Assembly (NCBI RefSeq): GCF_025118155.1
Contig: NW_026251392.1
Coordinates: 620,001-684,000, forward strand
Source: Cokeromyces recurvatus
Taxonomy: Eukaryota > Mucoromycota > Mucoromycetes > Mucorales > Mucoraceae
DNA length: 64,000 nt
Direction: 5' to 3'
Shown: one piece after another, positions 1-11,774 of the stretch
Position numbering within the stretch: the stretch's first letter is position 1
Layout: every line of letters starts with the position of its first letter
The notes under the pieces: generated by a model
Seen by the model: only the letters and a program-made list of their open reading frames with translations
Told to the model about the DNA's origin: nothing
Database searches by the model: none
Position numbers and translations under genes: made by a program

Positions 1-275
1 GGTCATGATAATAAAGATAATTCTATATTTCATTCAAAATACTATTAATACGAATATGTACTGAGATTTCTTGAAACGTCTGTTCAGAATAATTATTATT
101 TTAAATTTTTAATTTATTACTACTGTTATCATGAGACTTATAGTTCATTTCCTCACAATCCCGACTCGTACAGCTATATAACTGAGAGAAAGTATAAATT
201 AATAAGTCCTTCTTTTTAACTTGCAAGTCTATTACTAATATCTAAAAATAAAAAAAAAAAAAAAAAATAGTGTAC

Positions 276-308
<33 letters not shown>

Positions 309-740
309 ATGCTCAATTTTAATGATTAATATATTTCTTAATTGATATACTACATATAACTATTTGCCTATTTTCTTTTTTGTTTGATAGTTAATATGTG
401 TTGTTGACAGTGTTTTATTATCTGTACCTAATGTAAATACATTAACAAAAAACATCAATTATTTTTCAGAAGATATTCTAATCTAAAGTTCTCCCTTTTT
501 ATTCCCCTTAAAAAAATAGTCAAAAATAAAACTTGCCTAAAATTTCCAATGCCATTTTACTAATTTGGCTTAAAATTCCAACGAAGTAAAGATCATTGCC
601 ATTTATTATTTGAACTACACGTGAAGTGATTCCTTTCCTCCGAGGCTTTTTTTTGGCATGATAATATGCTTATACTTTTTCTTGTCTTCATTTTTTTTCC
701 TTTTTCTTTCTTTTTCATTTATCTTACATTTTACTCTCAA
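1..740. other. AT-rich intergenic stretch with poly-A tracts
   Basis: No coding region could be supported here. The stretch holds two long A runs separated by a short linker (about 242-303) and otherwise AT-rich sequence that probably includes the promoter and 5' untranslated region of the Ser-rich gene starting at 741. A CT-rich patch around 630-730 lies directly upstream of that start. Confidence 0.5.
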
Positions 741-2193
741 ATGAATCAATATAAAGCATTTAATAGACATGATGTTCATAAATGGTTAATAAATATTCCT
801 AACTATCATGAAAATTATCAAACAAATTCTTCTAATGAAATTGAAGAGTCAAGGTAAAGTATAATAGGCATTTCTGATTTAGAGAATATACAGATTCCCT
901 AAAAAAAACAATAAGGGTAAAGGGCCATAAATAAAATTTAATAATTAATGTCTTTACATATTTAGTCTAACTAGAAAAGAAAGACCATTATCTTTATTGT
1001 CACTTAATTCAGAAGACAGTATTAGTTTAGATGATTTTATCAATGCTAATTATACACCTAGTATGGATGACGAAATAGACTTGCTATCTTTATCTTCGCT
1101 ACATCTTGACGATAACAGTGAAGAATTTTGGAAAGTAGATAATGTAAATCATTTATTCCCTTTTCTCTCTTTTTTCCCTAGGAATTCAAAAATGTATATT
1201 TTTGGTTTCTTTATTAAATAGATCTTTAATCATTATATATCATCCCAATTGACTAAAACAAAAAATCAAAATGATTATCATACTACGCATCATATATCAT
1301 CGTTTGACAGAGACTATAAACTGGTTTCTAATGGCACTAAAGATTTACATATTTTTGAGGAGGTAAAAAACAAGTGCTTTGGTTTTAACTTAAAATTAAT
1401 CTATTTTCTATCTATTTTATGCAGTCAACTGGATATAGTTTTATAAACAAGTTGGATTCACTATCAATTTGTGGTACAATCACTTTTATGTTTAATTTAC
1501 AAAATATGTGTTAATATATAATAATTAGATAATACTGAAGGGTTCAATGATAAAAACAGCATAAATTCTTACTTTACATCTTTAAACTACCAAGATACCG
1601 ATTCTACTGTATCCACATCTACTTCATCAAGTAGTAGCTATTCTATGAAAAAAACAAATAAGCTTTCTTTATTACCTTATTTTCATACTTTTAGCACTAA
1701 TAATTCGACCACGTCTATTGCCTCAGCACGTTTATCAGATAATTCTAATCAATATTCTTACCATAAGCGTTCATTGATTCCAAGCAATTCTGAAAATATA
1801 CGATCCAAAAATAATACTATCTCAAACCTTCATGTAAACTCGAACTCTTTACCTAATACTCAACTTTCTGGCTCAGCAGATAGACATAAATTAACAATGA
1901 CAACTGAATCACAAAATAGAAGATCGATATCATTCACAACTACACACACAAAAAGTAAAAGTGACTTACCTTTATCTACAGCAAACAAAATCCCTCAACC
2001 AATGAGACAAAAAGTAACTCGTATTTCTGTTTCTCCTACGAGAAGTACAACATCACTTGGATACTTATCTACTCATAGTTATTCTAAAAAACCATCATTA
2101 CAATATTCATGTCGAGAGTCAAATACACCCACAAGGTCAAAGACCTCTATGGGAGCCTTAAAATCAGGAATACCAATATTGTCAAGAAGATAG
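741..2193 (+). CDS. Ser/Thr-rich protein of unknown function (5 exons)
   Basis: Not recognised. Proposed exons are 741-853, 966-1143, 1222-1362, 1425-1473 and 1529-2193; the phase closes exactly and gives 381 aa. The exon 2 donor could also be at 1135. The start is the first ATG that leaves a sensible N-terminus (MNQYKAFNRHDVHKWL). The N-terminal third has two acidic stretches (DEIDLLSLSS; SEDSISLDDF). The C-terminal half is a basic, Ser/Thr/Asn-rich and probably disordered region with many S/T-P and R-x-x-S/T sites, ending in SGIPILSRR. No signal peptide or membrane segment is visible. The last exon is the longest, as in many genes here. It could be a regulatory or cytoskeleton-associated phosphoprotein, but that is only inference from composition. 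Confidence 0.6.
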
Positions 2194-2855
2194 TAATAAA
2201 TTTATCTTTTGTACATGAAATAAATAATGCCTTTTTTTGTTGTTTTTTGTTTTTTTTTTGTCAAGTAAAGAATTCTTATAATTTAGTCAACTAGACGCTG
2301 ATCATAGAGGCTACATAAACTTGCATAGTTTTAACTAAGAGAATATAGAATATTGTTATATTTGAGACACATGCAGTATGAGTTATATTGAAAACAAAAA
2401 GCCTTTTAAACATGCATATAGAAGTGATACAATACATTTTCTTAAATTTTTTTTATTGCATACAATCCATTTTTTTTTTTACAGCTTGGCGTTAAGATAT
2501 AACATCCTGATGCATTATTATTATAATATATTTCAATATCAATAATAACTATTATACTTTTGTTCTTTAATTTGCTTTCTTTTTTCCTTGAAATTATCAT
2601 ATTTAATGACTTTATTTTACAAAATGCAATAGTAATGTAGTTTCTCCTTTGCATATAAAATTTTACGAAGGAAATGCCAACTTACCTCTTATAGAAATAT
2701 AGACTGTTGTTTGCAACAAACAAGCATATACTTTATCTGATAAACATGATGAAATCGTAAACTTTTACTTATAAAAATAAAAAAAAAAGCTTATTTTATG
2801 CATTTTTTCATTTTATTTTATTTTATTTTAAAGAAGCTAACATACAAGTAATATT
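2194..2855. other. Intergenic stretch before the CotH gene
   Basis: AT-rich spacer between two plus-strand genes. Short open frames occur on both strands but are low-complexity and unsupported. The sequence just before 2856 (tandem TTTTA units at about 2810-2830) is the likely promoter and leader of the CotH-family gene. Confidence 0.5.
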
Positions 2856-4916
2856 ATGCGACTTCCGTCAGGTAAACGTGAAATTAAAATTACAAATTGA
2901 CTGTTTTACTAACTGAAAATAAATAAATAGCTATTACCCTTTTAATAACTGTAATAGCCTTTATAGTTACTACTACTACTGCTAATATCCAATATAAAGT
3001 CATCTCGCTCATACCCAATAATGAGACTATTGCTGTTTTTATCGATGGGGATCTGTATCCTTTAATACCTGCTAGTAATATATCCAAATTACTTCATATA
3101 GGAAAAGCACCTGTAGCCATTTCGGGTTATAAATACGTTATTCTTAGCAAGAAAGATAATCATGTTGTTAAAGAAGAACCCTTTATTCGCGCTCCTGTTG
3201 AAATTAACACATTTAATGAGCACTTTGGAAGATCTTGGAATAAAAAAGTTCTCAACAAACTTCCCATAATTATGGATCCTCTTCCTATCATTCATCGTAT
3301 TGATTCTGATCTCCATATTGACGGGCAAATTCCTACTATTCATATTACTGGTGATCAAACTGCTCTTAATAATATGCATTTTAAACGAAATGAAGATATT
3401 AAAATTAGTATGAATATGGTATACATCAGGTAATTATTGATTTTTTCTTTTCAATTATTTTTTTTTTGATATGATATACCTTATTAACATTATATAAATA
3501 TATTTGTATATAAAGTCTTGATAATATAGAATTTTTCGAAAACATCACTTTCTCTATTTCTGGCCAAAGTACTCGACGATCATCTAAAGTTTCATATAAA
3601 TTTACGCTTCCAAAGAAGCATGATCTCTATGGGTACCGCCGTTTTAAGTTAAGAGCCATGTCTACTGATACATCCTATATGAGAGAAGAAATAGCCCACA
3701 AGGTTACTGAGTCCATTGGTCTTCCTTCCTCCAAATTTAGCTATGTTCGTCTTTATGTTAATGATATTCCTCTTGGTCTCTTTGGTCTTGTTGAAAATTT
3801 TAAGAACCCATGGGTCCGTAATGAATTTTCAAATGGTAGTAAAAAATTCAAACAAGGTAGCTTTTATATTGCTGATCTTAATGGTGGTAGAGGCATAACT
3901 CCAGATTCCTTACAAGAAGAAAAGCTTAGGAAAAGGCCTACAAAATCAGTTGAATATCCATTTTCGCCCATACATTATGAAACAATATATAAAAAAGGAT
4001 TCAGTCATTATAATACTGTTGATAAATATACTGATATTCATGAAAATGCTGATATTGAAGATACTCCAGAATTGCATCGTGGTCCTCGAGAAGTTAGAGG
4101 CAACATGTCTGATTTGTCTTACATCGGATCTAATCTTGCTCTTTATAGTGAGTATTATTCTCTTAAAGAGAAGCCCTCTAGTGGTAAAGCAAATTATGCT
4201 CGTATCATGGAATTGGCCAAGTTTATTTCTGAACAACCTAACAATACTTTCGCTGATGATTCTGTTGTTCCTCTTTGGCAAGAAAAATTAGACACAGATA
4301 GTGTTTTGCGTAGTCTAGCTTTTGAGCTTGTTATGTCAAATGCCGATGGTTATTTAACTATGGGTAATAACTATATATTATATGAAGATCTTGAAAATAA
4401 TCGACTGATTATGTCTGAGCAAGACTTGGATCTAACTATGGTAATAGTCAAATATTGATTGCTTATTATAATTATTTATACATTTCTTTATTTTTTTTCC
4501 TTTTTTAGGGTAAAACAATATTTAATGCTACTCTAGTAAATGGCGCTAATTGGACAGCATTTCCTGGTTTTACTGTCAAACCTTTAAGCTCTCGTATGTA
4601 CCATGTCCCTCAATTCAGAGAAGAACTAAATAGCTTAATTCTCAAGTATACGAAAAAAATTATGAATCCTAATATTTTGTTCCCTTTTATTGATCAACTT
4701 TATGATATGCTTAAGGAAGATGTGGCTTGGGATAAAACTCTACCTCGTGTTCTTCCTGAAATCCCTTTTGGAAATGGTGGGCTACGTAACCGTAGAAATA
4801 CCTCTTTTGACACTGCTGTAAATGGTCATACTGGTGATCCACAAAGTTTAGGCTTAAAAGAATGGGTTTCTCTTCGAAGCTCTAATCTTTTGAAATACTA
4901 TAATGAAAGTTTATAA
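2856..4916 (+). CDS. CotH-family secreted protein (spore coat / cell-surface kinase-like)
   Basis: Exons 2856-2871, 2931-3429, 3516-4440 and 4509-4916 give 615 aa. The first exon encodes only MRLPS plus one base; joined to exon 2 it makes a clear secretion signal (MRLPSAITLLITVIAFIV followed by small residues). CotH proteins are an atypical kinase-fold family; in Mucorales they sit on the spore or cell surface and exist as multigene families. Family hallmarks are the N-terminal module (DGDLYPL, APVAISGYKY), a middle region (KHDLYGYRRFKLRAM, YVRLYVNDIPLGLFGLVENF) and NADGYLTMGNNYILYED followed by DLDLTMG (about residues 475-481), which fits the D-x-D-x-x-x-G active-site pattern. The last intron lies just before that glycine. 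No GPI-type hydrophobic tail is seen, so this member may be soluble or wall-bound. Convergent with the GH47 gene downstream. Its particular role cannot be read from sequence. Confidence 0.88.
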
Positions 4917-5674
4917 ACATTTGTTCCTTTTCTTTCCTTTTTTTTTCTAAGAGGAAAATCTACACAATATAAGAAATATAAAAACATACTACAGATTATA
5001 ACATTAATAAACAATGATATGAATAGAATTTTAATGTTTAAAAAAAAATCAATCTAATAGTAAAAGTAATGTTACGTTTCATTTCACTTCTATCAAAGGC
5101 AAGTAAACACAAAGTTAATATTTATTATCCTGGAAAGCATAAGGTTAATAACTATAGACTTTAATATTATGATCTATTCTATATCGATATATAAGAAACA
5201 ATATTTGTAAAAGGTAAATTATTTTCCTATTTCGTCAATATCAGAATTAAAGAATACTTCAATGATAGTATTTATTTATTTTTATACTTTTGAAAGCAAA
5301 TCAATACAGTACACACATAAATAGAAATTTAAATAGTTATTATAATAACTCTATACATATTCAGCAATAACGGTAGCTCTTAAAATAGCTTTTTTTGTAT
5401 GACAGACTATTAATTAGCTTCTTTGCAAGTAGAACATTATTTTTTTCAAGTTTATTGTAGAGTCTAAGGAAATACACACACACAAAAAAAAAGAATACTA
5501 TTTGTAAAGTATAATATATGAATTTTTAAGAGTTAAACTTTAAACTAGACTTTATAATTACTAACTAGCTAGATATTGATTTTATTATTATCAAGTGTAT
5601 TATTAAATGTCAATATGTATATATACGTTTTATATAGATCTATACCAACTTTTAGCTATTCTATGCTTTGTTCA
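4917..5674. other. Intergenic stretch between convergent genes
   Basis: 758 bases between the stop codons of the CotH gene (+) and the GH47 gene (-). It presumably holds the 3' ends of both transcripts. AT-rich, without a convincing open frame or repeat. Confidence 0.5.
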
Positions 5675-7751
5675 CTAATAAAACGATGTAGCCTGAACTT
5701 GAATAGGCTTATCAAGTTTAAATGGATGAGCCTCAGTATTAAATACATATTCATTCAGAGAAATGTAACTAGGATCATTAAAAATTAAATAGAGATACTT
5801 CAATGTTTCTGCAAAGAAATAGCTATATTTTAAATGAAAGTTTTGAATTACGAAACTTACGAAAATGCGCATATAATATTTCATTGCATTATTATACCTT
5901 TCTTCAAAGTCTAAAGGCTTAACATCTACTATGTTCATGACATTTCCTATACGTGTATAGCCAGATGATGTCTTGCAATATTTTTCAATTGCCTCAAAAA
6001 TGGTCCATGCTTTATCCTAATTTATATTTATTCAATACAATTTTAGATGAAAATTTAGACATGAAGAAATAGTTACATGCCTGATATATTTTATCACCAG
6101 TAAGACGATAAAAATAAAATAAACTTTCAATGGTTTCTGTATTACATGAAATAAATTATCAGTATGTAACTAATTGTAAATACTATCCAAACTCTATAAT
6201 ACCTGGTCTTAAATCATACTTTGCGTCTTGGGCAAAGAATCCTGTTTCAAGTACTGATTTTTGCATATCTTCGGGATAGAAGTCCATATTTTCAGTTTTA
6301 TCTATCCAAACCCATGTTTCAGGGGCAATCCCCGTTGGAGTATTAACCCAAACATTATAGCATGATTGCATTAGTTCTTTTGAAAATTTTTCAATAGTAC
6401 TATTATTCAAATAACGAGCACCTAATAGTAGATTACTAGGTATAAAACATATCTATAATATAGAAATCAGTACAACATATTATTTGCTGTATTTTCATAT
6501 ATGTATATTATATTACTAGCTCCCCTGAATGAAATGATTTATATAAATTTTGAAATTCTGCAAGATATACATTTCCATTTTGTGTCTCTGAACGCAAATA
6601 GCGTTGCATACTATCCACGGCTGTAAGCCACATATTTAATTGAATTTGCTCATTTCCTCCCATCAATATATTGGTCTTTAAGAGGTATTCATAATAACTA
6701 TCTGCACCTCCAGAAATAGTTATATAAGCTATCGTATAATACAACACGGAAAAGTGAGTAATTTGTTATTGAATATCGTTTTGCTAATTTTGATATATAT
6801 ATAAAGATGAGAGAAAAAACCTACAGCTTTGTGGTGTAAAACTTTGTAAACTCCAAATCATTGGATATAGACCAGGGATAGTAGAAGGCACTTGCGATAT
6901 TTTATCAATAATATGATTGCCTGTAAGACTATATTGATCGATACCGGTCAATTGACTTAAACGTACAAGTTCCAATTGAAGCGAACCAAATTCAGCTAAA
7001 ATAATTACATCATTCTCGACAACTTGACCTCTAGTTAATAATAATAATAAAAACTGGTTATAATAATCAAAGGAAATATGTTAATTTTGTTTTATCCTTA
7101 CACAGAAACATTAACAAAAGCAGCTGGCATACGATTCGGTGTATTAAACGCTGGCATGATAACAACATCTGCTAATTCTTTTGCTTTCTCCAAGAGTAAT
7201 GGATCATGACGTAAATCATAAGCAGATAAAAGTCCACCTAAATATCGAATATTAGTTTCAAAGGTTTTTGAAGGTTGTTGAGTATTTGTCCAATTCACTT
7301 GTTTAATATGTTGTAATGCTCGCTGATATTCGTCTTCGAGATCCATAATAATCATTGTATCAAGAGCATCAAAAATAGATGCTACATTATAAATAGAATA
7401 TTTAATAATGCTTGAATATAGGATCAATAATAATAAGAATATATATAATATACCTCCCCAACCGTTTCTATAGATAAAATATAAATGATTTATAATATGT
7501 ATACATGTTTGTATATTAACAGAATAATTTTATTTGTATCATCACCTTGAGTCCGTGTTACCATTTGTAATAGGCTGCAATTCATCATGACCATATGCAT
7601 AGGCTGAATAGCCTTGCCATGCGTGTATAAAGGCATTTTTTATCTTTTCAGCTCGAAAGGTATTACTCTCTGTTGAATTAGTGTCAATGGCATATATTTG
7701 ATTTAGACAACAAATGCCTATAAAAGTAACCTGCCCAACTATATAATGCAT
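5675..7751 (-). CDS. Class I alpha-1,2-mannosidase (GH47)
   Basis: Minus-strand exons 7751-7546, 7467-7454, 7381-7102, 7030-6825, 6728-6517, 6452-6203, 6136-6081, 6016-5898 and 5822-5675 give 496 aa. GH47 enzymes are calcium-dependent inverting enzymes that trim alpha-1,2-linked mannose from N-glycans in the secretory pathway or outside the cell. An N-terminal signal segment ([15 protein letters not shown]) precedes the catalytic domain. Family motifs appear in order: [83 protein letters not shown] and TEAHPF. Two splicing oddities are needed: a 14-nt microexon (7467-7454) completing the NGWG motif, and a GC donor (CAG/GCATGT) after 6081. The start is the first ATG ahead of the signal segment. 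With a cleavable signal and no anchor it resembles soluble fungal mannosidases more than EDEM-type lectins. Confidence 0.93.
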
Positions 7752-7944
7752 TAATAAATACAAAATAGTAAAGAAGAAAGAATAAGGATTAATTTATTAT
7801 GTTGGATATAAATATATATGCAAACGTAAAGTACATATTTCACACTACATATTGGTTTTTAACTCTAAGTTTGCGGGCTTTTTTTTTCTTTTGAGGATCG
7901 TATATTTCTCTATTTACGTTTTATAATTGAAGTATTGGCTCAAG

Positions 7945-9330
7945 AGCCAAGCATCTATCAAAAAACAAATAAGAATGCCTTATCCAATTGACACATTCAT
8001 TAAATTGAAACCTTCTTAGCCGGCTCAATAATTCTGATAGCCAAATTACTATCAATTGTCAAACAATCTCTTCTTATACCATCCATGACTTTTGATCAGA
8101 ACAACTCAATAGGGTTTAAAAGCGGTGAGTAAGGGAGCAAGTATGTGGCTTTATAGCCACGATTTTCATACAAATTTTGGACTCTATCCACTTTATGAAT
8201 AGAAGCGTTGTCTATAACATTACTCAAGAATACAAGGCAATGCTCACTATGTGTACTGACTCTAGTGTTTACCCTGACGTCTCCCACTTTACCATTTCTT
8301 CTCTTTCTTTTTTTTCGAATGAGCAGCTTTCTTTTGAAACAGCCTTCGGTTTACACAAGGTTAAATCAATTACCCCCCCTTTTCGCAGATAACACCAATT
8401 ATAGTCACAGTAGTACCTCTATTCGAAGGAAGCAGTGTCTTTGCTGGTGTTCCTCACTTTAATCAGCCAATAATTCTACGAGTATGCATATTGAAACCTG
8501 CCTTGTTCATTGATTAAAACACACCTATTTTTCTAATCCATAATTCTACCTGCTTTCCATTATAGAACTCTTCTTTTGTAGAGATTAAGATTGCTATAAG
8601 CTACGTTTGCAGTTACAATTTGTTCCATCCTTTTGAATGTTAATGATGCGTGCTAGACTAGATATTTATGAAGACCGGAAAGAGGAATCAGTTTAATTTT
8701 GGGAAAAGCTTGAAGTAATGATTCCCTTGTTTGCCAAAGGATAGCTTCTAGATTTTATCCATAAATAGTGAAGAGAAAGTTGATATATTGTGGTTCGAGC
8801 TTCAAATGCCACTTGATTCAAGGCTTTATTAAACCAGACAAACATTTCTCTTCATCATCTCTATAAAGCTTCACATACTTCTGAGCTGCTCTCTCAACGA
8901 CACCAACCATTATTTCAGCTTTTCTTGCTGAAAGACATCCCTTAATGACAGCAAAATCAAGGATCTCTTATGTTTGCTCTGGATTATGAGATTTATAAAA
9001 TCCTCAGAACCTTGGAGATAGACACACTTTAACAGGTGATAGTTTTGAGCTGCTATCATTCTTTTCTTTAGCATGTGACTCTGATATTTCACTACTTGTA
9101 GAAATATTTTGCCGAAAGCATTTATAGCTACTTAAATCTATAAGTTCCTTAATGTTGGGTACGCTACTTTCTTGTTTATTTATGACTGTCCCCAATCGTG
9201 CCATTTCAAATTGACAGCGTTGTATAAGCTATTTTGGACTGTTTCAATTTCTATGAGACCAGACTCTGGAATCTCATCCATAACATTAAAACAACGCATG
9301 TACTTATCTAGTACGTTATAAGTAGACATC
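7945..9330 (-). pseudogene. Decayed Tc1/mariner (IS630-Tc1) transposase
   Basis: Minus strand, read from about 9330 down to about 7945, in several frames. Recognisable pieces in order are an N-terminal helix-turn-helix-like stretch (about 8935-8820), then KAGFNMHTRRIIG and SNRGTTVTIIGVICEKG (about 8500-8370), then DNASIHK and YLLPYSPLLNPIE (8215-8100), then a C-terminal tail (RDCLTIDSNLAIRIIEPAK). The D-N-x-x-x-H and Y-S-P-x-L-N-P-I-E motifs are the second and third catalytic segments of the DDE domain. The first catalytic segment is disrupted, and there are at least three stops and several frameshifts, so no functional enzyme is encoded. Terminal inverted repeats were not located. Confidence 0.85.
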
Positions 9331-9694
9331 TTGCAGTAATATTAAAAGTATTAAATAAGAAACAGGAGTATCTGCAAAATAGAGCTTGAATTTTGTTGAA
9401 TAAAAATGATATTTTATATACTTGATTAAATAAATATCTCATTATAAATATATATAAATGCAAGGTATGGTCTTTGTTTAGCAGATTTATGTTAGAAAAG
9501 AGAGTTTATTATAGAGATATATGATTTACATTTTATATTTAATATTTTCTAAAGCTAGTTTATGGCAATTTTTGATCGAAAACCCATACAAATATATAAA
9601 GTTATTTATAAATTAAAATAAATACAATAATATAATAATATGTATATACATTTATTCATTTATTTTTTTTTTTCGAAGTATCTTACAAATACAT
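9331..9694. other. Intergenic stretch
   Basis: AT-rich sequence between the transposase relic and the 3' end of the OCIA-like gene. No gene seen. One terminal repeat of the relic may lie here, but I could not define it. Confidence 0.4.
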
Positions 9695-10844
9695 TTATTC
9701 TAATGGATCCCCCCATTGATTTGTCCTTAAAATACTACGTCTTTGTAAAGCTTCTTCCTCTCTTGTTCGTGGTATTTCTTCTTGATTTCTTTCAAAATCG
9801 GAATCTTCACGAAGTTTTCTTGCTCTATCAGCTCTTGCTTTTTCAATATCTTCATTACTAATATGATTATTTTTAGCTTCCATTCGAATCCTTGCCCATG
9901 TATTGTTTGGTAAGTTCACCTGTCGAATTTTATCCCAAGTACTTAACTGCTGCTGTTGTTGTTGCTGTTGCTGTTGCTGTTGTTGTTGTTGCTGTTGTTG
10001 TTGTCTATTTTTAAATTGAGACCGAGAAAGAGGATCTACTTCATCAGAAATATCTATTTCTCCATTATTGAATGATGTTTTATTATCTCCCCAAGCTAGG
10101 TTAAACAGTATAAATATATACTATATATATTTTTTATACTATAATATCTCTAGCTTCTTTTTACCTGCATCCCCATTTGTGTTTTCAGCTAAATCAGGTG
10201 AGAATTGATCTTCGGTATCTCTTATATTATGTAACGCCTGATGTGATGCTCGTTGGGGTTGAATAGCATTTGGGTTTCCATGATTAATTTGACTTCCTCT
10301 TATTGCCTCTGCCCTTTACCTTTTAATTAGCTTTTTTTTTGTTATTACTAACGTACATATAATTTTAATACATACCTTACTTCTCGAATAATTTGATGTA
10401 CACGTTGAGGATTTGGTAAACTATTAATAGTCTTAACTCCAGATAAAACACCGGATATTGTGCCTATTTGATAGCCCATAAAGAAACCACCACCAGTAAC
10501 AACAAGCATTTGAATTGGGTTACATCTTCTTTTCTTGGCTAAAAAAAAAAGGAAAAAGAAAAGAAAAGAAAATCAGTTCTGTTTTAAAGCGAAATTAGAA
10601 AGTGTTGGTTTTCACCTAGCAGAAATGCTGTAGAAGCGCCAAGTAAGGCACCACTATATGCTAAGATTCAAAGTTACATTATTAATTAATTTTATTAAAT
10701 TACATTGTTTGCCTTTATTGAATTACTATGAGTTTGAAGTTGTTCACGAGCTGTTTCTATAGTTTTTATTTCTTGATTCGTAAAATTGTGTTCTTTTAAT
10801 TTTTCATATACTCGTGCATATGTATCGTCGTTAATAGCTGCCAT
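9695..10844 (-). CDS. OCIA-domain-like protein with polyglutamine tract
   Basis: Minus-strand exons 10844-10727, 10660-10616, 10538-10376, 10313-10165 and 10095-9695 give 291 aa. The N-terminus (MAAINDDTYARVYEKLKE) is followed by a short helical region, a small-residue segment (YSGALLGASTAFLLAKKRR) and a Gly-rich hydrophobic segment (VVTGGGFFMGYQIGTISG). This layout matches OCIA-domain proteins, small mitochondrial inner-membrane or endosomal proteins that assist assembly of respiratory complexes. The second half is hydrophilic and carries a run of about 18 glutamines (roughly 10003-9949) encoded by mixed CAG/CAA codons, then a charged basic tail. Exon 1 could be read on to 10695, but that does not rejoin the frame, so the donor at 10726 is preferred. 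Family assignment rests on layout and a few motifs. Confidence 0.7.
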
Positions 10845-11250
10845 TGATGAATAATTGTAAAATAAATAAAAAGAAAACACTATTATTATTCTCCACACAC
10901 CTTGTATTTATAATATGACATATTAAAATTTAATCCCCGTGAATACTGCTACTCTGGAGAAGAAATTTTATCATCATCAACAACATCTACGTACAGTATA
11001 TTGTAAGACAATTGTTAACTAGCATTCACTGAGAAACTAACTTGTAAATATTAACTAAAGGAAGGAATATATTGAGCACATAAATAATCTCTAGTTAAAT
11101 ATGGAGCAGTATTCCTGATAATGTGTATTTTTTTAGTGTAACAACTATCTTTGCATACTGGCTAAAGCCTATTCACACGACATATAGATATTGAATTTTT
11201 TACTATTCTTTTTATATGTATATATATATATATATATTTATTCAATTATA
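10845..11250. other. Divergent upstream region
   Basis: Sits between the start of the OCIA-like gene (-) and the carboxyltransferase pseudogene (+). It ends in a TA-dinucleotide tract (about 11216-11237). No open frame is supported; it should hold the OCIA-like promoter. Confidence 0.4.
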
Positions 11251-11261
11251 TCAAATAAAGC

Positions 11262-11737
11262 TAAGGAAAGGGTTCAAAAGATTTCTAATCATATGATGAA
11301 TACAAACAATGAAATGGACGGAGCTTTAGAGAAATCTGAATGGGAGGTATATAGTATATTATTATTATATTATTATCATTACATCAATCCTTACCAAATA
11401 AACAATATTAAGAAGGGAATTCTCGATTTAAGAAAAAGACAGACACAAAATTGGACCGCAGATCTACATGATAGAGGTTATATTAAACAAAAAGGCTAGC
11501 CGGTAAATTATGGGTTCGTGAACGCATTGAAGCTTTTGTCAATAAAGATAGTTTCGTTGAAATAGGAAGTATAGCAAGCAATACTAAATATAAAGGAGAT
11601 GGAACTATAATTAGCTACACTCCGGCGAGGGTAGAAAAACTAGCTAAAAGAGATGCTATTGTGGTTGTAGATGATTTTACTATTCGTGGTGGACATGCTG
11701 ATAGCGCTGTCTGGGGAAAAGCAGTAAGTCTCTTGAG

Positions 11738-11774
<37 letters not shown>

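Noticed and set aside
4596..4916. Separate small gene at the end of the CotH locus
   Set aside because: It is the last exon: acceptor at 4507-4508 joins in phase with exon 3, and the sequence continues the CotH domain.
5675..5938. Uninterrupted reading through 5897-5823 in the GH47 gene
   Set aside because: The frame stays open, but the encoded stretch is foreign to the family; splicing it out (GTATAA...ATAG) restores the conserved [14 protein letters not shown] block.
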